From: Prevotella sp.
GTDB taxonomy: Bacteria > Bacteroidota > Bacteroidia > Bacteroidales > Muribaculaceae
Direction: 5' to 3'
Assembly (NCBI GenBank): GCA_023662865.1
Contig: JAMPIK010000006.1
Coordinates: 1-64,000 of the forward strand
Length of the DNA: 64,000 nt
Every line of letters starts with the position of its first letter. The stretch's first letter is position 1. The translations under genes and the position numbers were made by a program. The notes beneath the pieces are model-generated. The model saw only the letters and a program-made list of their open reading frames with translations. It did no database searches and was not told where the DNA came from. Below, piece by piece: positions 18,455-29,131 of this stretch.

Positions 18455-20440
18455 ATGGCACTTACACTTCCGGCCATACTCCCTGAATATCCCACATTTG
18501 TGGAGGGGATACGCCGCGCTCCGGACCGCGGTTATACTCTAACTCCGGAAAATACAAAAGTTGCGCTCCGCAATGCGCTTCGCTATATTCACCCGAGCCT
18601 GCACGAGAAGCTTGCCCCGGAATTCCTTGAAGAGCTGCGCACTCTCGGTCGTATCTACGGCTACCGTTTCCGTCCGCAGGGCGACCTGAAAGCAAAGCCC
18701 ATTGATGAATACAAGGGAAAATGCCTTGAAGGCAAAGCATTCCAGGTGATGATTGACAACAACCTCTGCTTTGACATTGCTCTTTATCCGTATGAGTTGG
18801 TAACATACGGTGAGACCGGTCAAGTTTGTCAAAACTGGATGCAGTACCGCCTCATCAAAATGTATTTGGAAGAATTGACCGAAAATCAAACTCTCGTAAT
18901 TGAGAGTGGTCACCCACTCGGACTCTTCCCCTCACGCCCGGACGCTCCGCGTGTAATCATTACCAATGCCATGATGGTGGGTATGTTCGATAACTTGCAC
19001 GACTGGCATGAGGCTATGCAAATGGGTGTGGCCAACTACGGACAAATGACAGCCGGAGGCTGGATGTACATAGGCCCGCAGGGTATTGTCCACGGCACTT
19101 TCAACACTTTATTAAATGCCGGACGCATGAAACTCGGTATTCCCGAAGAAGGCGACCTCCGCGGACACTTGTTCATTTCTTCCGGTCTTGGAGGTATGAG
19201 CGGTGCTCAGCCCAAAGCTGCCGTTATTGCCGGTGCAGCCGCCATTATAGCCGAAGTTGATGCTTCCCGCATCAAGACTCGCCATGATCAGGGTTGGGTG
19301 CAGGAAGTAACCGACGACATTAAAACAGCCTTTGACCTTGCCCACAAAGCAATGGAAGCAAACGAGCCTATATCAATTGCTTACCACGGCAATGTGGTAG
19401 ACTTGCTTGAATATGCAGTGAAGAACAATGAGAAGGTGGAATTGCTGTCTGACCAAACTTCATGTCATGCAGTTTATGAGGGAGGCTACTGCCCTGCCGG
19501 CGTTTCTTTTGAGGAGCGCACCGCCCTTCTGCACGATGACCCGGAAAAATTCCGCAAACTCGTTGATGAGTCGCTCAAACGTCACTTTGAGGCTATCAAA
19601 GCTCTCGTGGCAAACGGCACTTATTTCTTTGACTACGGCAACTCATTTATGAAAGCTATTTACGATGCCGGCGTCAAAGAAATCTCTCGCAACGGTATAG
19701 ATGAAAAAGACGGTTTCATTTGGCCCTCATACGTTGAAGATATCATGGGTCCGATGCTCTTTGACTTCGGTTACGGTCCTTTCCGTTGGGTATGCCTCTC
19801 CGGCAAACACGAAGACCTCATCAAGACCGACAAAGCTGCAATGGACTGCATTGACGTGAACCGCCGTTATCAAGACCGCGACAACTACAACTGGATTCGC
19901 GATGCTGAAAAGAATGCACTCGTAGTAGGCACACAGGCTCGTATCCTTTATCAGGACGCAGCCGGACGTTTGGCTATTGCCTTGAAATTCAACGATATGG
20001 TACGCAAAGGAGAAGTCGGCCCCATCATGCTTGGCCGTGACCACCACGATGTGAGCGGTACAGACTCCCCCTTCCGCGAGACTTCAAACATCAAAGACGG
20101 CTCCAACGTAATGGCCGACATGGCAATCCAGTGTTTCGCCGGCAACTGCGCTCGCGGCATGAGCCTTGTAGCTCTCCACAACGGCGGCGGTGTGGGTATC
20201 GGCAAATCCATCAACGGAGGCTTCGGTATGGTATGCGATGGTTCTGACCGCGTTGACAACATCTTGAAGCAAGCTATGCTTTGGGACGTTATGGGCGGTG
20301 TGGCTCGTCGCTCATGGGCTCGCAACGAAAATGCAATTAGTACTGTAAACGATTGGAACAAAGCGCACGAATGTGACGGCTTCATGATTACCGAACCATT
20401 CCTCGCCGAAGATTCTCTGATTGATAACCTCGTAAAATAA
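18455..20440 (+). CDS. hutU: Urocanate hydratase
   Basis: A 661-aa NAD-dependent enzyme converting urocanate to 4-imidazolone-5-propanoate, step two of histidine degradation. Key stretches include the glycine-rich SSGLGGMSGAQPKAAV region, QTSCHAVYEGGYCPAG, and GGGVGIGKSINGGFGMVCDG near the C-terminus. Length is that of the longer Bacteroidota form (about 660 aa) rather than the 550-aa proteobacterial one. The start at 18455 (MALTLPAIL) is chosen over an upstream ATG whose codons run through the preceding hairpin. It is the first gene of the hut operon; ftcD follows 11 nt later. Confidence 0.96.
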   Translation: MALTLPAILPEYPTFVEGIRRAPDRGYTLTPENTKVALRNALRYIHPSLHEKLAPEFLEELRTLGRIYGYRFRPQGDLKAKPIDEYKGKCLEGKAFQVMIDNNLCFDIALYPYELVTYGETGQVCQNWMQYRLIKMYLEELTENQTLVIESGHPLGLFPSRPDAPRVIITNAMMVGMFDNLHDWHEAMQMGVANYGQMTAGGWMYIGPQGIVHGTFNTLLNAGRMKLGIPEEGDLRGHLFISSGLGGMSGAQPKAAVIAGAAAIIAEVDASRIKTRHDQGWVQEVTDDIKTAFDLAHKAMEANEPISIAYHGNVVDLLEYAVKNNEKVELLSDQTSCHAVYEGGYCPAGVSFEERTALLHDDPEKFRKLVDESLKRHFEAIKALVANGTYFFDYGNSFMKAIYDAGVKEISRNGIDEKDGFIWPSYVEDIMGPMLFDFGYGPFRWVCLSGKHEDLIKTDKAAMDCIDVNRRYQDRDNYNWIRDAEKNALVVGTQARILYQDAAGRLAIALKFNDMVRKGEVGPIMLGRDHHDVSGTDSPFRETSNIKDGSNVMADMAIQCFAGNCARGMSLVALHNGGGVGIGKSINGGFGMVCDGSDRVDNILKQAMLWDVMGGVARRSWARNENAISTVNDWNKAHECDGFMITEPFLAEDSLIDNLVK

Positions 20441-20451
20441 GTATTTGGAAA

Positions 20452-22149
20452 ATGAAACAAATTATAGAATGTGTGCCCAACTTCAGCGAGGGCCGCGACA
20501 AGGCGGTAATTGATGCAATCACCGCCGAAATTGAAAAACTCGGCGATGTAAAACTCCTTGATGTGGACCCCGGTGAAGCTACAAACCGCACAGTAGTAAC
20601 TTTTGTAGGCGAACCCGAGCCGGTTATGAATGCAGCTGTTCGTGCTGCCAAGAAAGCTGCCGAACTGATAGATATGCGTCATCACCACGGCGCTCACCCC
20701 CGTATGGGTGCAACAGACGTTTGCCCGCTTATCCCCGTGAGCGGTATTACTCTTGAAGAGACAGCCGACCTGGCTCGCAAGCTTGCCGAACGTTTCGCTA
20801 CCGAACTGAATATCCCGACTTACTGCTACGAAGCATCAGCATTTACCCCGGAACGCAAAAACCTCGCAGTTTGTCGTGAAGGTGAGTACGAGGGTCTGTC
20901 TGAAAGAATGGGTACTGACAAAGGCCCCGACTTCGGAAACCGTCCTTTTGATGAAGGTGTGGCTCGCACCGGCACAACAGCCGTTGGCGCTCGCGACTTC
21001 CTCATTGCCGTGAACTTCAACCTCAATACCACTTCCACACGCCGCGCAAACGCAATTGCTTTCGATGTACGCGAAAAGGGTCGACCGGCTCGCGAAGGCG
21101 GCAAGCTCACCGGCAAACCGCTCAAAGATGAGAACGGAAACCCGATAATGATTCACGGCACACTCAAAGGAACCAAAGCTATCGGTTGGTTCATTGATGA
21201 ATACGGTATTGCACAGGTATCAATGAACATCACAAGCATGGCCCAAACTCCTCTTCACGAAGCTTTCGATGAAGTAAGCCGTGCCGCTGCTGCTCGCGGT
21301 ATTCGCGTTACCGGTACCGAGATTGTAGGTCTTCTGCCCAAGAAAGCACTTATCGATGCCGGCAAACACTACCTGCGCAAACAGCAACGTTCACTCGGCC
21401 TGCCCGAAAGCGAAATCATTAAGATTGCCATCAAATCAATGGGTCTTGACGAACTCAAACCCTTTGTAGCCAATGAAAAGGTAATTGAGTATATGCTTGA
21501 GAATGAGAACAAGAGCAAGAAACTTGTAGACATGACTTGCGTTGAGTTTGCAGACGAGACTGCAAGCGAGTCTCCCGCTCCCGGCGGTGGTTCAATTTCT
21601 GCTTATATGGGTGCTCTTGCCGCTGCTCTCGGCTCAATGGTTGCCAACCTTTCCGCACACAAAGCCGGTTGGGACGACCGTTGGGAAGAGTTCTCTGACA
21701 TCGCCGAAAAAGGCAGAGAGATTCAAGACCGACTGATTCATTTGGTAGACGAAGACACAGAAGCATTCAACCGCATCATGGCTGTCTTTGCCATGCCCAA
21801 AAAGAGCGATGCAGAGAAGGCCGCTCGTTCAGCCGCCCTGCAAGATGCAACACTTTACGCTACACAAGTGCCTCTACGCACCATGAAAGCCGCTTACGAA
21901 ACATTTGATGTGCTTGAAGCTGTGGCAACAAAAGGCAATCCCGCATCTGTCAGCGATGCCGGTGTAGGTGCACTTGCCGCGCGCGCAGCTGTACTCGGTG
22001 CGCATCTTAATGTGCGCATCAATGCTGCCGGACTCAAAGACCACGAAAAAGCTGATGCCCTGCTTGGCGAGGCTGCCGAAATTGCAGCCAAATCTTGCGA
22101 ACGCGAAGCTGCAATTCTGAAAATCGTTAACGAAGTAATAGATAAATAA
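20452..22149 (+). CDS. ftcD: Fused glutamate formimidoyltransferase / cyclodeaminase
   Basis: A 565-aa bifunctional enzyme. Residues 1 to about 335 are the formiminotransferase (IIECVPNFSEGRD at the start, HHGAHPRMGATDVCPL), moving the formimino group from formiminoglutamate to THF. Residues about 345-565 are the cyclodeaminase (DETASESPAPGGGSISAYMG), releasing ammonia to give 5,10-methenyl-THF. The same fusion is known from animal FTCD (about 540 aa); many bacteria encode the halves separately. The stop overlaps the hutI start by 1 nt (TAATG). It lies between hutU and hutI. Confidence 0.96.
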   Translation: MKQIIECVPNFSEGRDKAVIDAITAEIEKLGDVKLLDVDPGEATNRTVVTFVGEPEPVMNAAVRAAKKAAELIDMRHHHGAHPRMGATDVCPLIPVSGITLEETADLARKLAERFATELNIPTYCYEASAFTPERKNLAVCREGEYEGLSERMGTDKGPDFGNRPFDEGVARTGTTAVGARDFLIAVNFNLNTTSTRRANAIAFDVREKGRPAREGGKLTGKPLKDENGNPIMIHGTLKGTKAIGWFIDEYGIAQVSMNITSMAQTPLHEAFDEVSRAAAARGIRVTGTEIVGLLPKKALIDAGKHYLRKQQRSLGLPESEIIKIAIKSMGLDELKPFVANEKVIEYMLENENKSKKLVDMTCVEFADETASESPAPGGGSISAYMGALAAALGSMVANLSAHKAGWDDRWEEFSDIAEKGREIQDRLIHLVDEDTEAFNRIMAVFAMPKKSDAEKAARSAALQDATLYATQVPLRTMKAAYETFDVLEAVATKGNPASVSDAGVGALAARAAVLGAHLNVRINAAGLKDHEKADALLGEAAEIAAKSCEREAAILKIVNEVIDK

Positions 22150-23390
22150 TGAGTAAGAAACTCGTTATAACAAACGCCACCATCACCACACCCCACGGCT
22201 CAAAGGCTCTGAAGGGTGAGGAGATGGGGCATTTGCATACCATTCACGGCGGCACTATCATTATTGAAGATGATATAATCTCATTTGTAGGCAAAGCTGA
22301 AGATGCTCCGGCATTAACTGATGCAGAATACATTGATGCAGAAGGCCGTGCCGTTCTCCCCGGATTTGTAGACTCTCACACTCACCTTATTTTCGGCGGC
22401 TATCGTCCCGATGAATTCGAGTGGCGACTAAAGGGCGACTCCTATATGAGTATCATGGAGAGAGGCGGTGGTATTCAAAGCACCGTCAATGCCACACGCG
22501 GCGAGTCTGTTGATAACTTCGTGACCAAAGCTCAGTGGTTCATAAACCGTATGAGCGAGATGGGTGTCACAACCGTTGAAGCAAAAAGCGGATACGGCCT
22601 TGACACCGCAACCGAGGTAAAAATGCTTGATGCCATAGACCGCCTTGCGAAAAATCCGGAACAAAAGTTGCGAGTTGTCTCCACATTTCTCGGCGCTCAT
22701 GCCGTACCCAAAGAATATGCCGGACGCACAAGCGAATACATTGACTTGATGATTGGCGAAATGTTCCCGGCTGTAAAAGGTAAAGCCACTTTCTGCGACA
22801 TCTTCACAGAAAAAAACGTGTTTGAAATTGAGGACTCTCGCCGTTATATGCAAGCTGCCAAGGACGCCGGTTTTAAACTAAAATTCCATGCCGATGAGAT
22901 AGTTCAACTCGGCGGTGCGGAACTGGCTGCCGAATTGGGAGCCGTCTCCGCCGACCACCTTCTCCATGTGAGCGATGAAGGCATAAAGGCCATGGCAAAG
23001 GCCGGCACAGTAGCTACCTTACTGCCCCTCACTGCATTCACCCTCCGCGAACCGTATGCTCCGGCACGCAAGTTTATTGATGGCGGCGCAGCCGTAGCTC
23101 TTGCCACGGATTTAAATCCCGGCAGCTGTTTCTCCGGCTCAATTCCGCTTACAATCGCCCTTGCTTGCATCTACATGAAGATGAGCATTGAAGAAACAAT
23201 AACTGCTCTCACTCTCAACGGTGCAGCTGCTCTTGACCTTGCCGCCGAGACAGGTTCTATCGAGAAAGGCAAGTCTGCCGACCTTGTGATTCTTAACTAC
23301 GACAACTATCGTATGCTCCCCTACTATGTGGGCATGAACTGTGTCAAAACGGTAATAAGCCATGGACGCGTAGTTGCTGAAAATGATTAA
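22149..23390 (+). CDS. hutI: Imidazolonepropionase
   Basis: A 413-aa amidohydrolase-superfamily metalloenzyme that opens the imidazolone ring to give formiminoglutamate. The metal-binding DSHTHLIFGGYR is near residue 75, a second His in KFHADEIVQLGG near 240, and the Asp in LATDLNPGSC near 320. The product feeds FtcD, encoded immediately upstream. Length is normal. Confidence 0.97.
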   Translation: MSKKLVITNATITTPHGSKALKGEEMGHLHTIHGGTIIIEDDIISFVGKAEDAPALTDAEYIDAEGRAVLPGFVDSHTHLIFGGYRPDEFEWRLKGDSYMSIMERGGGIQSTVNATRGESVDNFVTKAQWFINRMSEMGVTTVEAKSGYGLDTATEVKMLDAIDRLAKNPEQKLRVVSTFLGAHAVPKEYAGRTSEYIDLMIGEMFPAVKGKATFCDIFTEKNVFEIEDSRRYMQAAKDAGFKLKFHADEIVQLGGAELAAELGAVSADHLLHVSDEGIKAMAKAGTVATLLPLTAFTLREPYAPARKFIDGGAAVALATDLNPGSCFSGSIPLTIALACIYMKMSIEETITALTLNGAAALDLAAETGSIEKGKSADLVILNYDNYRMLPYYVGMNCVKTVISHGRVVAEND

Positions 23391-23407
23391 TCAAAACAGA
23401 AGATAAA

Positions 23408-24916
23408 ATGTCAAAACTTGAAATTTACGAGATAGGCTCAAGCGAGCTTACCTACGACCTGATTGAAAAAATACTCAAAGACGGCACTAAACTGGTGCTC
23501 TCAGAGAAAGCAATAGCTAAAATTGAGCATTGCCGCAACTACCTTGATGTGAAGGCTGTAGAAAGCGACAAGCCGATTTACGGCGTGACTACCGGTTTCG
23601 GCTCTCTTTGCAACCGTTCAATCACCCCCGAACAGCTCGGCACTCTTCAGGAAAACCTTGTAAAGAGCCATTCATGCTCAATAGGTACTCCGGTAGCCCC
23701 CACAGTTGTAAAGCTGATGCTTCTGCTCAAGGCGCACGCCCTTTCATTCGGCTTCTCCGGTGTGCAGACTGAAACTGTACAGCGTATTCTCGACTTCTAC
23801 AACAACGACATTCTGCCGATAGTCTATGATCGTGGTTCACTCGGTGCTTCCGGCGACCTTGCTCCCTTGGCAAACCTCTTCCTCCCCCTAATCGGCGAAG
23901 GCGAGGTGATGCACGATGGCAAACATTTCAAAGGTTCAGAAATTCTCAATATTTTCGGTTGGCGTCCCATCAAGCTTAAGAGTAAAGAAGGTCTTGCCCT
24001 GCTCAACGGCACACAGTTCATGAGCGCAAACGGCATCAAAGCTCTCATTGACGGTTGGCACATGGTTCACACATTCGATGCAATGGGCGCACTCAGCCTT
24101 GAAGCTTTCGATGGTCGCATTGAGCCCTTCATGGCTTGTATTCAAGACGTTCGCCCTCATCGCGGTCAGAAAGAAACCGGCGAGGTATTCCGCAAAATGC
24201 TCGAAGGCAGCGAAATCATCAAGCGAGAGAAAGCTCATGTGCAAGACCCCTACTCTTTCCGTTGCATTCCGCAGGTTCACGGTGCGGTAAAAGATGCAAT
24301 GCACCATGTCACCGAAGTGCTCCATACGGAAATCAATTCCGTAACTGACAACCCCACCGTATTCCCCGACATGGACCTCGTAGTCAGCGGCGGTAACTTC
24401 CACGGTGAACCACTTGCTCTTATCTTTGACTACATGGGAGTAGCTCTCCATGAGCTTGGCAACATCTCCGAACGTCGTGTAGCTCAGCTCATTCTCGGTC
24501 AGCGTGGTCTACCTGAATTCCTTGTGGCAAAACCGGGTCTGAACTCCGGCTTCATGATTCCACAGTATGCCGCCGCAGCGGTTGTAAGCCAGAACAAGAT
24601 GTACTCATGGCCCGCTTCGTGCGACTCAATCGTAAGCTCAAACGGTCAGGAAGACTTGGTATCTATGGGTGCAAACGCAGCTACCAAGCTCCACAAGATT
24701 ATTGACAATCTGAAATACATCGCTGCCGTTGAGTTGATGAACGCTGCTCAGGGTCTTGACTTCCGCGCTCCCTTGAAGTCTTCTCCCTATTTGCAGAACA
24801 TCAAAGATGAATACCGCAAGACAGTTCCGTTCGTTGAAGATGACGTTGTAATGCACGACTACATCAACAAAACAATGGAATTCCTTGATAACTTCGACAT
24901 CAATAAACCCGAATAA
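23408..24916 (+). CDS. hutH: Histidine ammonia-lyase
   Basis: A 502-aa enzyme for the first step of histidine catabolism (histidine to urocanate plus ammonia). The MIO-forming triad Ala147-Ser148-Gly149 lies in GSLGASGDLAPL, and the catalytic YGVTTGFG is at 58-65. Length is standard. It closes the pathway set with hutU, ftcD and hutI on the same strand, with 17 nt spacing from hutI. Confidence 0.98.
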   Translation: MSKLEIYEIGSSELTYDLIEKILKDGTKLVLSEKAIAKIEHCRNYLDVKAVESDKPIYGVTTGFGSLCNRSITPEQLGTLQENLVKSHSCSIGTPVAPTVVKLMLLLKAHALSFGFSGVQTETVQRILDFYNNDILPIVYDRGSLGASGDLAPLANLFLPLIGEGEVMHDGKHFKGSEILNIFGWRPIKLKSKEGLALLNGTQFMSANGIKALIDGWHMVHTFDAMGALSLEAFDGRIEPFMACIQDVRPHRGQKETGEVFRKMLEGSEIIKREKAHVQDPYSFRCIPQVHGAVKDAMHHVTEVLHTEINSVTDNPTVFPDMDLVVSGGNFHGEPLALIFDYMGVALHELGNISERRVAQLILGQRGLPEFLVAKPGLNSGFMIPQYAAAAVVSQNKMYSWPASCDSIVSSNGQEDLVSMGANAATKLHKIIDNLKYIAAVELMNAAQGLDFRAPLKSSPYLQNIKDEYRKTVPFVEDDVVMHDYINKTMEFLDNFDINKPE

Positions 24917-24921
24917 TCCCT

Positions 24922-25827
24922 GTGAATATAACGCTTGACACACTGCGTTCACGCAAGTCTGTACGCACCTTCTCAGCACCGTGTGATGCCGCGCAAATCA
25001 AACGGCTGAATGCCGTAATTACCGACATAAACACACACGGTGCCGGAATGCATTTTCAACTCGTAACAAATGAACCCAATGCTTTCGGCTCATTTTCAAA
25101 GAGCTATGGAATGTTCAAAGGTGTGACGGATTATGTGGCCTGCGTTGTAGACACTTCTTTTGCCAATTGGCTTGCGCGTGCCGGATTTTACGGAATGCAG
25201 ATTGTATGCGAGGCCACAGCCATGGGGCTCGGATCTTGCTTCGTGTCTGCTACATATTCGCAAAAAGATGTAGGTGCGCGTGTACGTGTGGGGCAAGAAT
25301 TGGTAATGCTTATTGCGCTTGGCCAAAAAACTGAAGTTGAGAAAAAAAGTTTTGTCGCAAAACTTTCATCGGCCATGATGCACAGACATAAACGTCTGAC
25401 ACCTATGGATTTCTTGGACACAACCTTGCCTTGGGAAAAGATTTGCGCCGCATTCCCGAAACTATATGAAGGTTTGGAAGCAGTTTCATACGCTCCCTCG
25501 GCTTACAACAAGCAGCCGGTCGGAATTTTCATTAAAGAAGCTGCCGACCCGGCCAATCCGGTAGCAGAGAGTGTAAAGTCCGACAAATCTGCCAAGAAGT
25601 CCGAACACGCGCAGGAATTATCTTCAAGATATGACGCTCTGCTTCACCCGAAGGTTACAGCATCTGCTGACACTCAATCGGCAAACGGCGAATACATTCT
25701 TCAAGCATATGTACCGCCGAAAAATCGCCGACAGCTGATAGACTTGGGCATAGCCATGTACAGTTTTTCATGCATATATCCTGGCACTTGGGACTGGGGC
25801 AATCCCGCCACATTCCTACCCTATTGA
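24922..25827 (+). CDS. Nitroreductase-family protein
   Basis: A 301-aa protein starting at GTG 24922, 5 nt after the hutH stop. The N-terminus (TLRSRKSVRTFS) is the FMN-binding start seen in nitroreductases, and a second similar stretch, YAPSAYNKQPVGIF, near residue 190 suggests a two-lobed TM1586-type member. A Lys/Ser-rich segment of about 45 residues (around 212-255) looks like a linker or insertion. The substrate is unknown. Its place at the end of the hut operon may mean only cotranscription. A strong terminator follows. Confidence 0.75.
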   Translation: MNITLDTLRSRKSVRTFSAPCDAAQIKRLNAVITDINTHGAGMHFQLVTNEPNAFGSFSKSYGMFKGVTDYVACVVDTSFANWLARAGFYGMQIVCEATAMGLGSCFVSATYSQKDVGARVRVGQELVMLIALGQKTEVEKKSFVAKLSSAMMHRHKRLTPMDFLDTTLPWEKICAAFPKLYEGLEAVSYAPSAYNKQPVGIFIKEAADPANPVAESVKSDKSAKKSEHAQELSSRYDALLHPKVTASADTQSANGEYILQAYVPPKNRRQLIDLGIAMYSFSCIYPGTWDWGNPATFLPY

Positions 25828-25836
25828 CAAATCTTT

Positions 25837-25882
25837 CCAAATAAAAAATGCTGTCCGAAACCGGACAGCATTTTTTATTTGG
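25837..25882. terminator. Bidirectional terminator between nitroreductase gene and eno
   Basis: A perfect 21-bp stem with a 4-nt loop (AAAC) has A/T tracts on both outer arms, serving the convergent plus-strand nitroreductase-like gene and minus-strand eno. Confidence 0.93.
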
Positions 25883-25890
25883 AGAAGTTG

Positions 25891-25906
25891 TTTATTAAAC
25901 AGGCTC

Positions 25907-25909
<3 letters not shown>
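25891..25909. repeat. Solo repeat-end-like sequence at eno stop
   Basis: These 19 bases match the right end of repeat copy 2 (with its flanking TA) at 18 of 19 positions, the difference being G for A at 25902. They overlap the eno stop codon just as copy 2 overlaps the MBOAT stop. No left partner is evident. Confidence 0.5.
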
Positions 25910-27220
<1,311 letters not shown>

Positions 27221-27257
27221 TTAAGTATTATTCTAATCGCGTACCTAAATCGGGTTG

Positions 27258-27288
27258 CAAAATTAGTAAATTTTGATGAAATCTGCAA
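27258..27288 (-). promoter_or_regulatory. eno promoter
   Basis: Read on the minus strand: TTGC (27285-27288), a 19-nt spacer, TAATTTTG (27258-27265). The -7 is perfect; the -33 matches poorly. Confidence 0.6.
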
Positions 27289-27344
27289 TTAAGTGACTTG
27301 AAATTTCATGCCTTCAAAATATATAATGCGATTTTGAGAAAATA

Positions 27345-27361
27345 GTTTTAACGGTTAAAAC
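27345..27361. promoter_or_regulatory. Small inverted repeat upstream of beta-barrel gene
   Basis: GTTTTAA-CGG-TTAAAAC is a perfect 7-bp dyad 43 nt upstream of the beta-barrel gene. It could be an operator, but nothing ties it to a regulator. Confidence 0.3.
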
Positions 27362-27404
27362 ATTTATAGTCTAAAAAATGTTAATTTAATAAAAACAGAA
27401 GGTT

Positions 27405-28094
27405 ATGAACATTATTCGAAAGGCTATTTTATTCTCAACAGCGGCTCTGCTATGCACATTCAGCGCGAAAGCTCAATACTATCAAGCTATAAATCAAGCT
27501 ACAAATATGCTGCAAACTGCCATACAAGGCGGCTTCAACTATCGCGGTATGATTGATGCCTCTTACACTACCGGCATCGGCACCAACGGTTGCAGCTCAT
27601 TGGAATTCTCTACTACCCAGGGTTTTAAATATGCAAACTGGTTCTTCATGGGTGTTGGAGCCGGTGTGAATGTGGCGTTTGCCGGTGAGGGAGATGATAA
27701 TCACACATATAATCCCGGAGGTTGGGGAAACGGTTACGACCCCTACCGCAGAGTGAAAGATACAGGTGTTATTATGCCTCTCTTTACTGACTTCCGTTTC
27801 TATATCGGCAACGAGCAAGATGTAAACCTGTTCATTGGAATGAAAGTGGGAGCCTCATTCCTTATCGGGAAAAACTATCTGCGTACCCCCGACGGATACC
27901 TTGACAACAACGAAGGTTTCTACTTCAAACCTACAATAGGTGTGCGCGTGCCGTTAAGCAGCGACAATCCCAAATATGCAGTCAATTTCGGTGTGTCGTA
28001 TCAATTGATTACCAACTCCTATTGGAACTGGGGCGGATATTATTCCAACACCACCGTCAATTCGCTGGGCGCAACCATCGGATTTGAGTGGTAA
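27405..28094 (+). CDS. Outer-membrane beta-barrel protein, function unknown
   Basis: A 229-aa exported protein with a signal peptide cleaved near FSAKAQ. The rest shows alternating amphipathic strands rich in Gly and aromatic residues (QGGFNYRGMIDASYT, WFFMGVGAGVNVAF, FFKPTIGVRVPL-like stretches) and ends in GATIGFEW, a terminal aromatic residue typical of BAM-inserted barrels. The size suggests an 8- to 10-stranded barrel. No specific function can be assigned. Its stop abuts the stop of the convergent BASS gene with no spacer. Confidence 0.75.
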   Translation: MNIIRKAILFSTAALLCTFSAKAQYYQAINQATNMLQTAIQGGFNYRGMIDASYTTGIGTNGCSSLEFSTTQGFKYANWFFMGVGAGVNVAFAGEGDDNHTYNPGGWGNGYDPYRRVKDTGVIMPLFTDFRFYIGNEQDVNLFIGMKVGASFLIGKNYLRTPDGYLDNNEGFYFKPTIGVRVPLSSDNPKYAVNFGVSYQLITNSYWNWGGYYSNTTVNSLGATIGFEW

Positions 28095-29006
28095 TCACTT
28101 GTTTGCTGATTTTTCATGACTGTAAATTTGCCATGAATTAAGCAGATTTTGCCATATGCTGTAAAAGGCCAGAAATGATGAAGCAAGCGGACTAAGGTAA
28201 GTATTCGCCATCCAAATGCCCATTGCCGAATTTTTCTGTCCGAGCAATTGCTGTCCGGCTACGGCATCTCCGCATTTGCGACCAATCATTCTCCCTATCA
28301 GGAATTGAAGGGGACACATCACACCCGAACCCACTCCGAGAATGATAATGGCAATCCAATGTCCTTGGCCGTGCAAATAAATGAAATCGATTGTTTGTCC
28401 GAGAGTGAGGAACAAGGCCATGGCCCACAGATAAAATGAGCAGGAGCTGTAGCGGCTGATTGCATCTGAAACCGGTTTTGCCCATAGCTGAATTACAAGC
28501 ATTATGAAAAACGGCAGTCCTATCACCGTACTGATTCTCCCCAATATTGAGAAAAACGAGTCGGTAATGTCGGAGGGCTGACTGTTACCGATAAATACAA
28601 ATATTGCCGGAGCAAGTACACAAATCAGAAGATTACCCACAATAGTATATGCAATCGTATTTTCTCGCTTGGCACCAAGCATCATGGCAACGACTGTAAC
28701 CGAACTCGCCACCGGACACAAAGCCCCCATCATAATACCCTGCGCTATGGTTACATCTCCAAGCAGCAGTCTGAACACCGGATACAACAGCAAGGAAGCT
28801 CCGGTCTGGCACAACATAAGCCACAAATCAAGCTTCTCGAATTTTAAACTCCGCAGGCGCGTTGTGGAAAATGTAAGAATGAGAATAGAAAAAATCAAAT
28901 AAGGTATGAGAGCCGAAAGTTGCTCACAAAAATTATGAAATATCAAGCCGAGGATAATGGCTGTCGGCAGAACGTATGGTTTGATTTTTTTAGTCTGAAT
29001 ACTCAT
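28095..29006 (-). CDS. BASS-family (bile acid:Na+ symporter-like) transporter
   Basis: A 303-aa inner-membrane protein with about 9-10 hydrophobic helices. The segment GALCPVASSVTVVAMMLGA and the later SAMGIWMANTYL resemble the crossover-helix regions of the SBF/BASS family. I start at ATG 29006 (MSIQTKKIKP) rather than an in-frame TTG at 29015. The substrate is unknown; bacterial members carry organic acids or bile salts. No operon partner; it is convergent with the beta-barrel gene. Confidence 0.8.
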   Translation of the reverse strand: MSIQTKKIKPYVLPTAIILGLIFHNFCEQLSALIPYLIFSILILTFSTTRLRSLKFEKLDLWLMLCQTGASLLLYPVFRLLLGDVTIAQGIMMGALCPVASSVTVVAMMLGAKRENTIAYTIVGNLLICVLAPAIFVFIGNSQPSDITDSFFSILGRISTVIGLPFFIMLVIQLWAKPVSDAISRYSSCSFYLWAMALFLTLGQTIDFIYLHGQGHWIAIIILGVGSGVMCPLQFLIGRMIGRKCGDAVAGQQLLGQKNSAMGIWMANTYLSPLASSFLAFYSIWQNLLNSWQIYSHEKSANK

Positions 29007-29131
29007 TTTAATCAATCAAATTTGCGGGTACAAAATTACCGGTTTTTTCTCAATTGTAGCTTAAAAAGATTCGCATAATTTGATTGTATTCAGATATTCC
29101 ACTATCATTCAATCTGTTAAGACACTATCAA

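Noticed and set aside
19951..20697. A 248-aa minus-strand frame across the hutU-ftcD junction
   Set aside because: It is antisense to two clear genes and has no recognisable motif.
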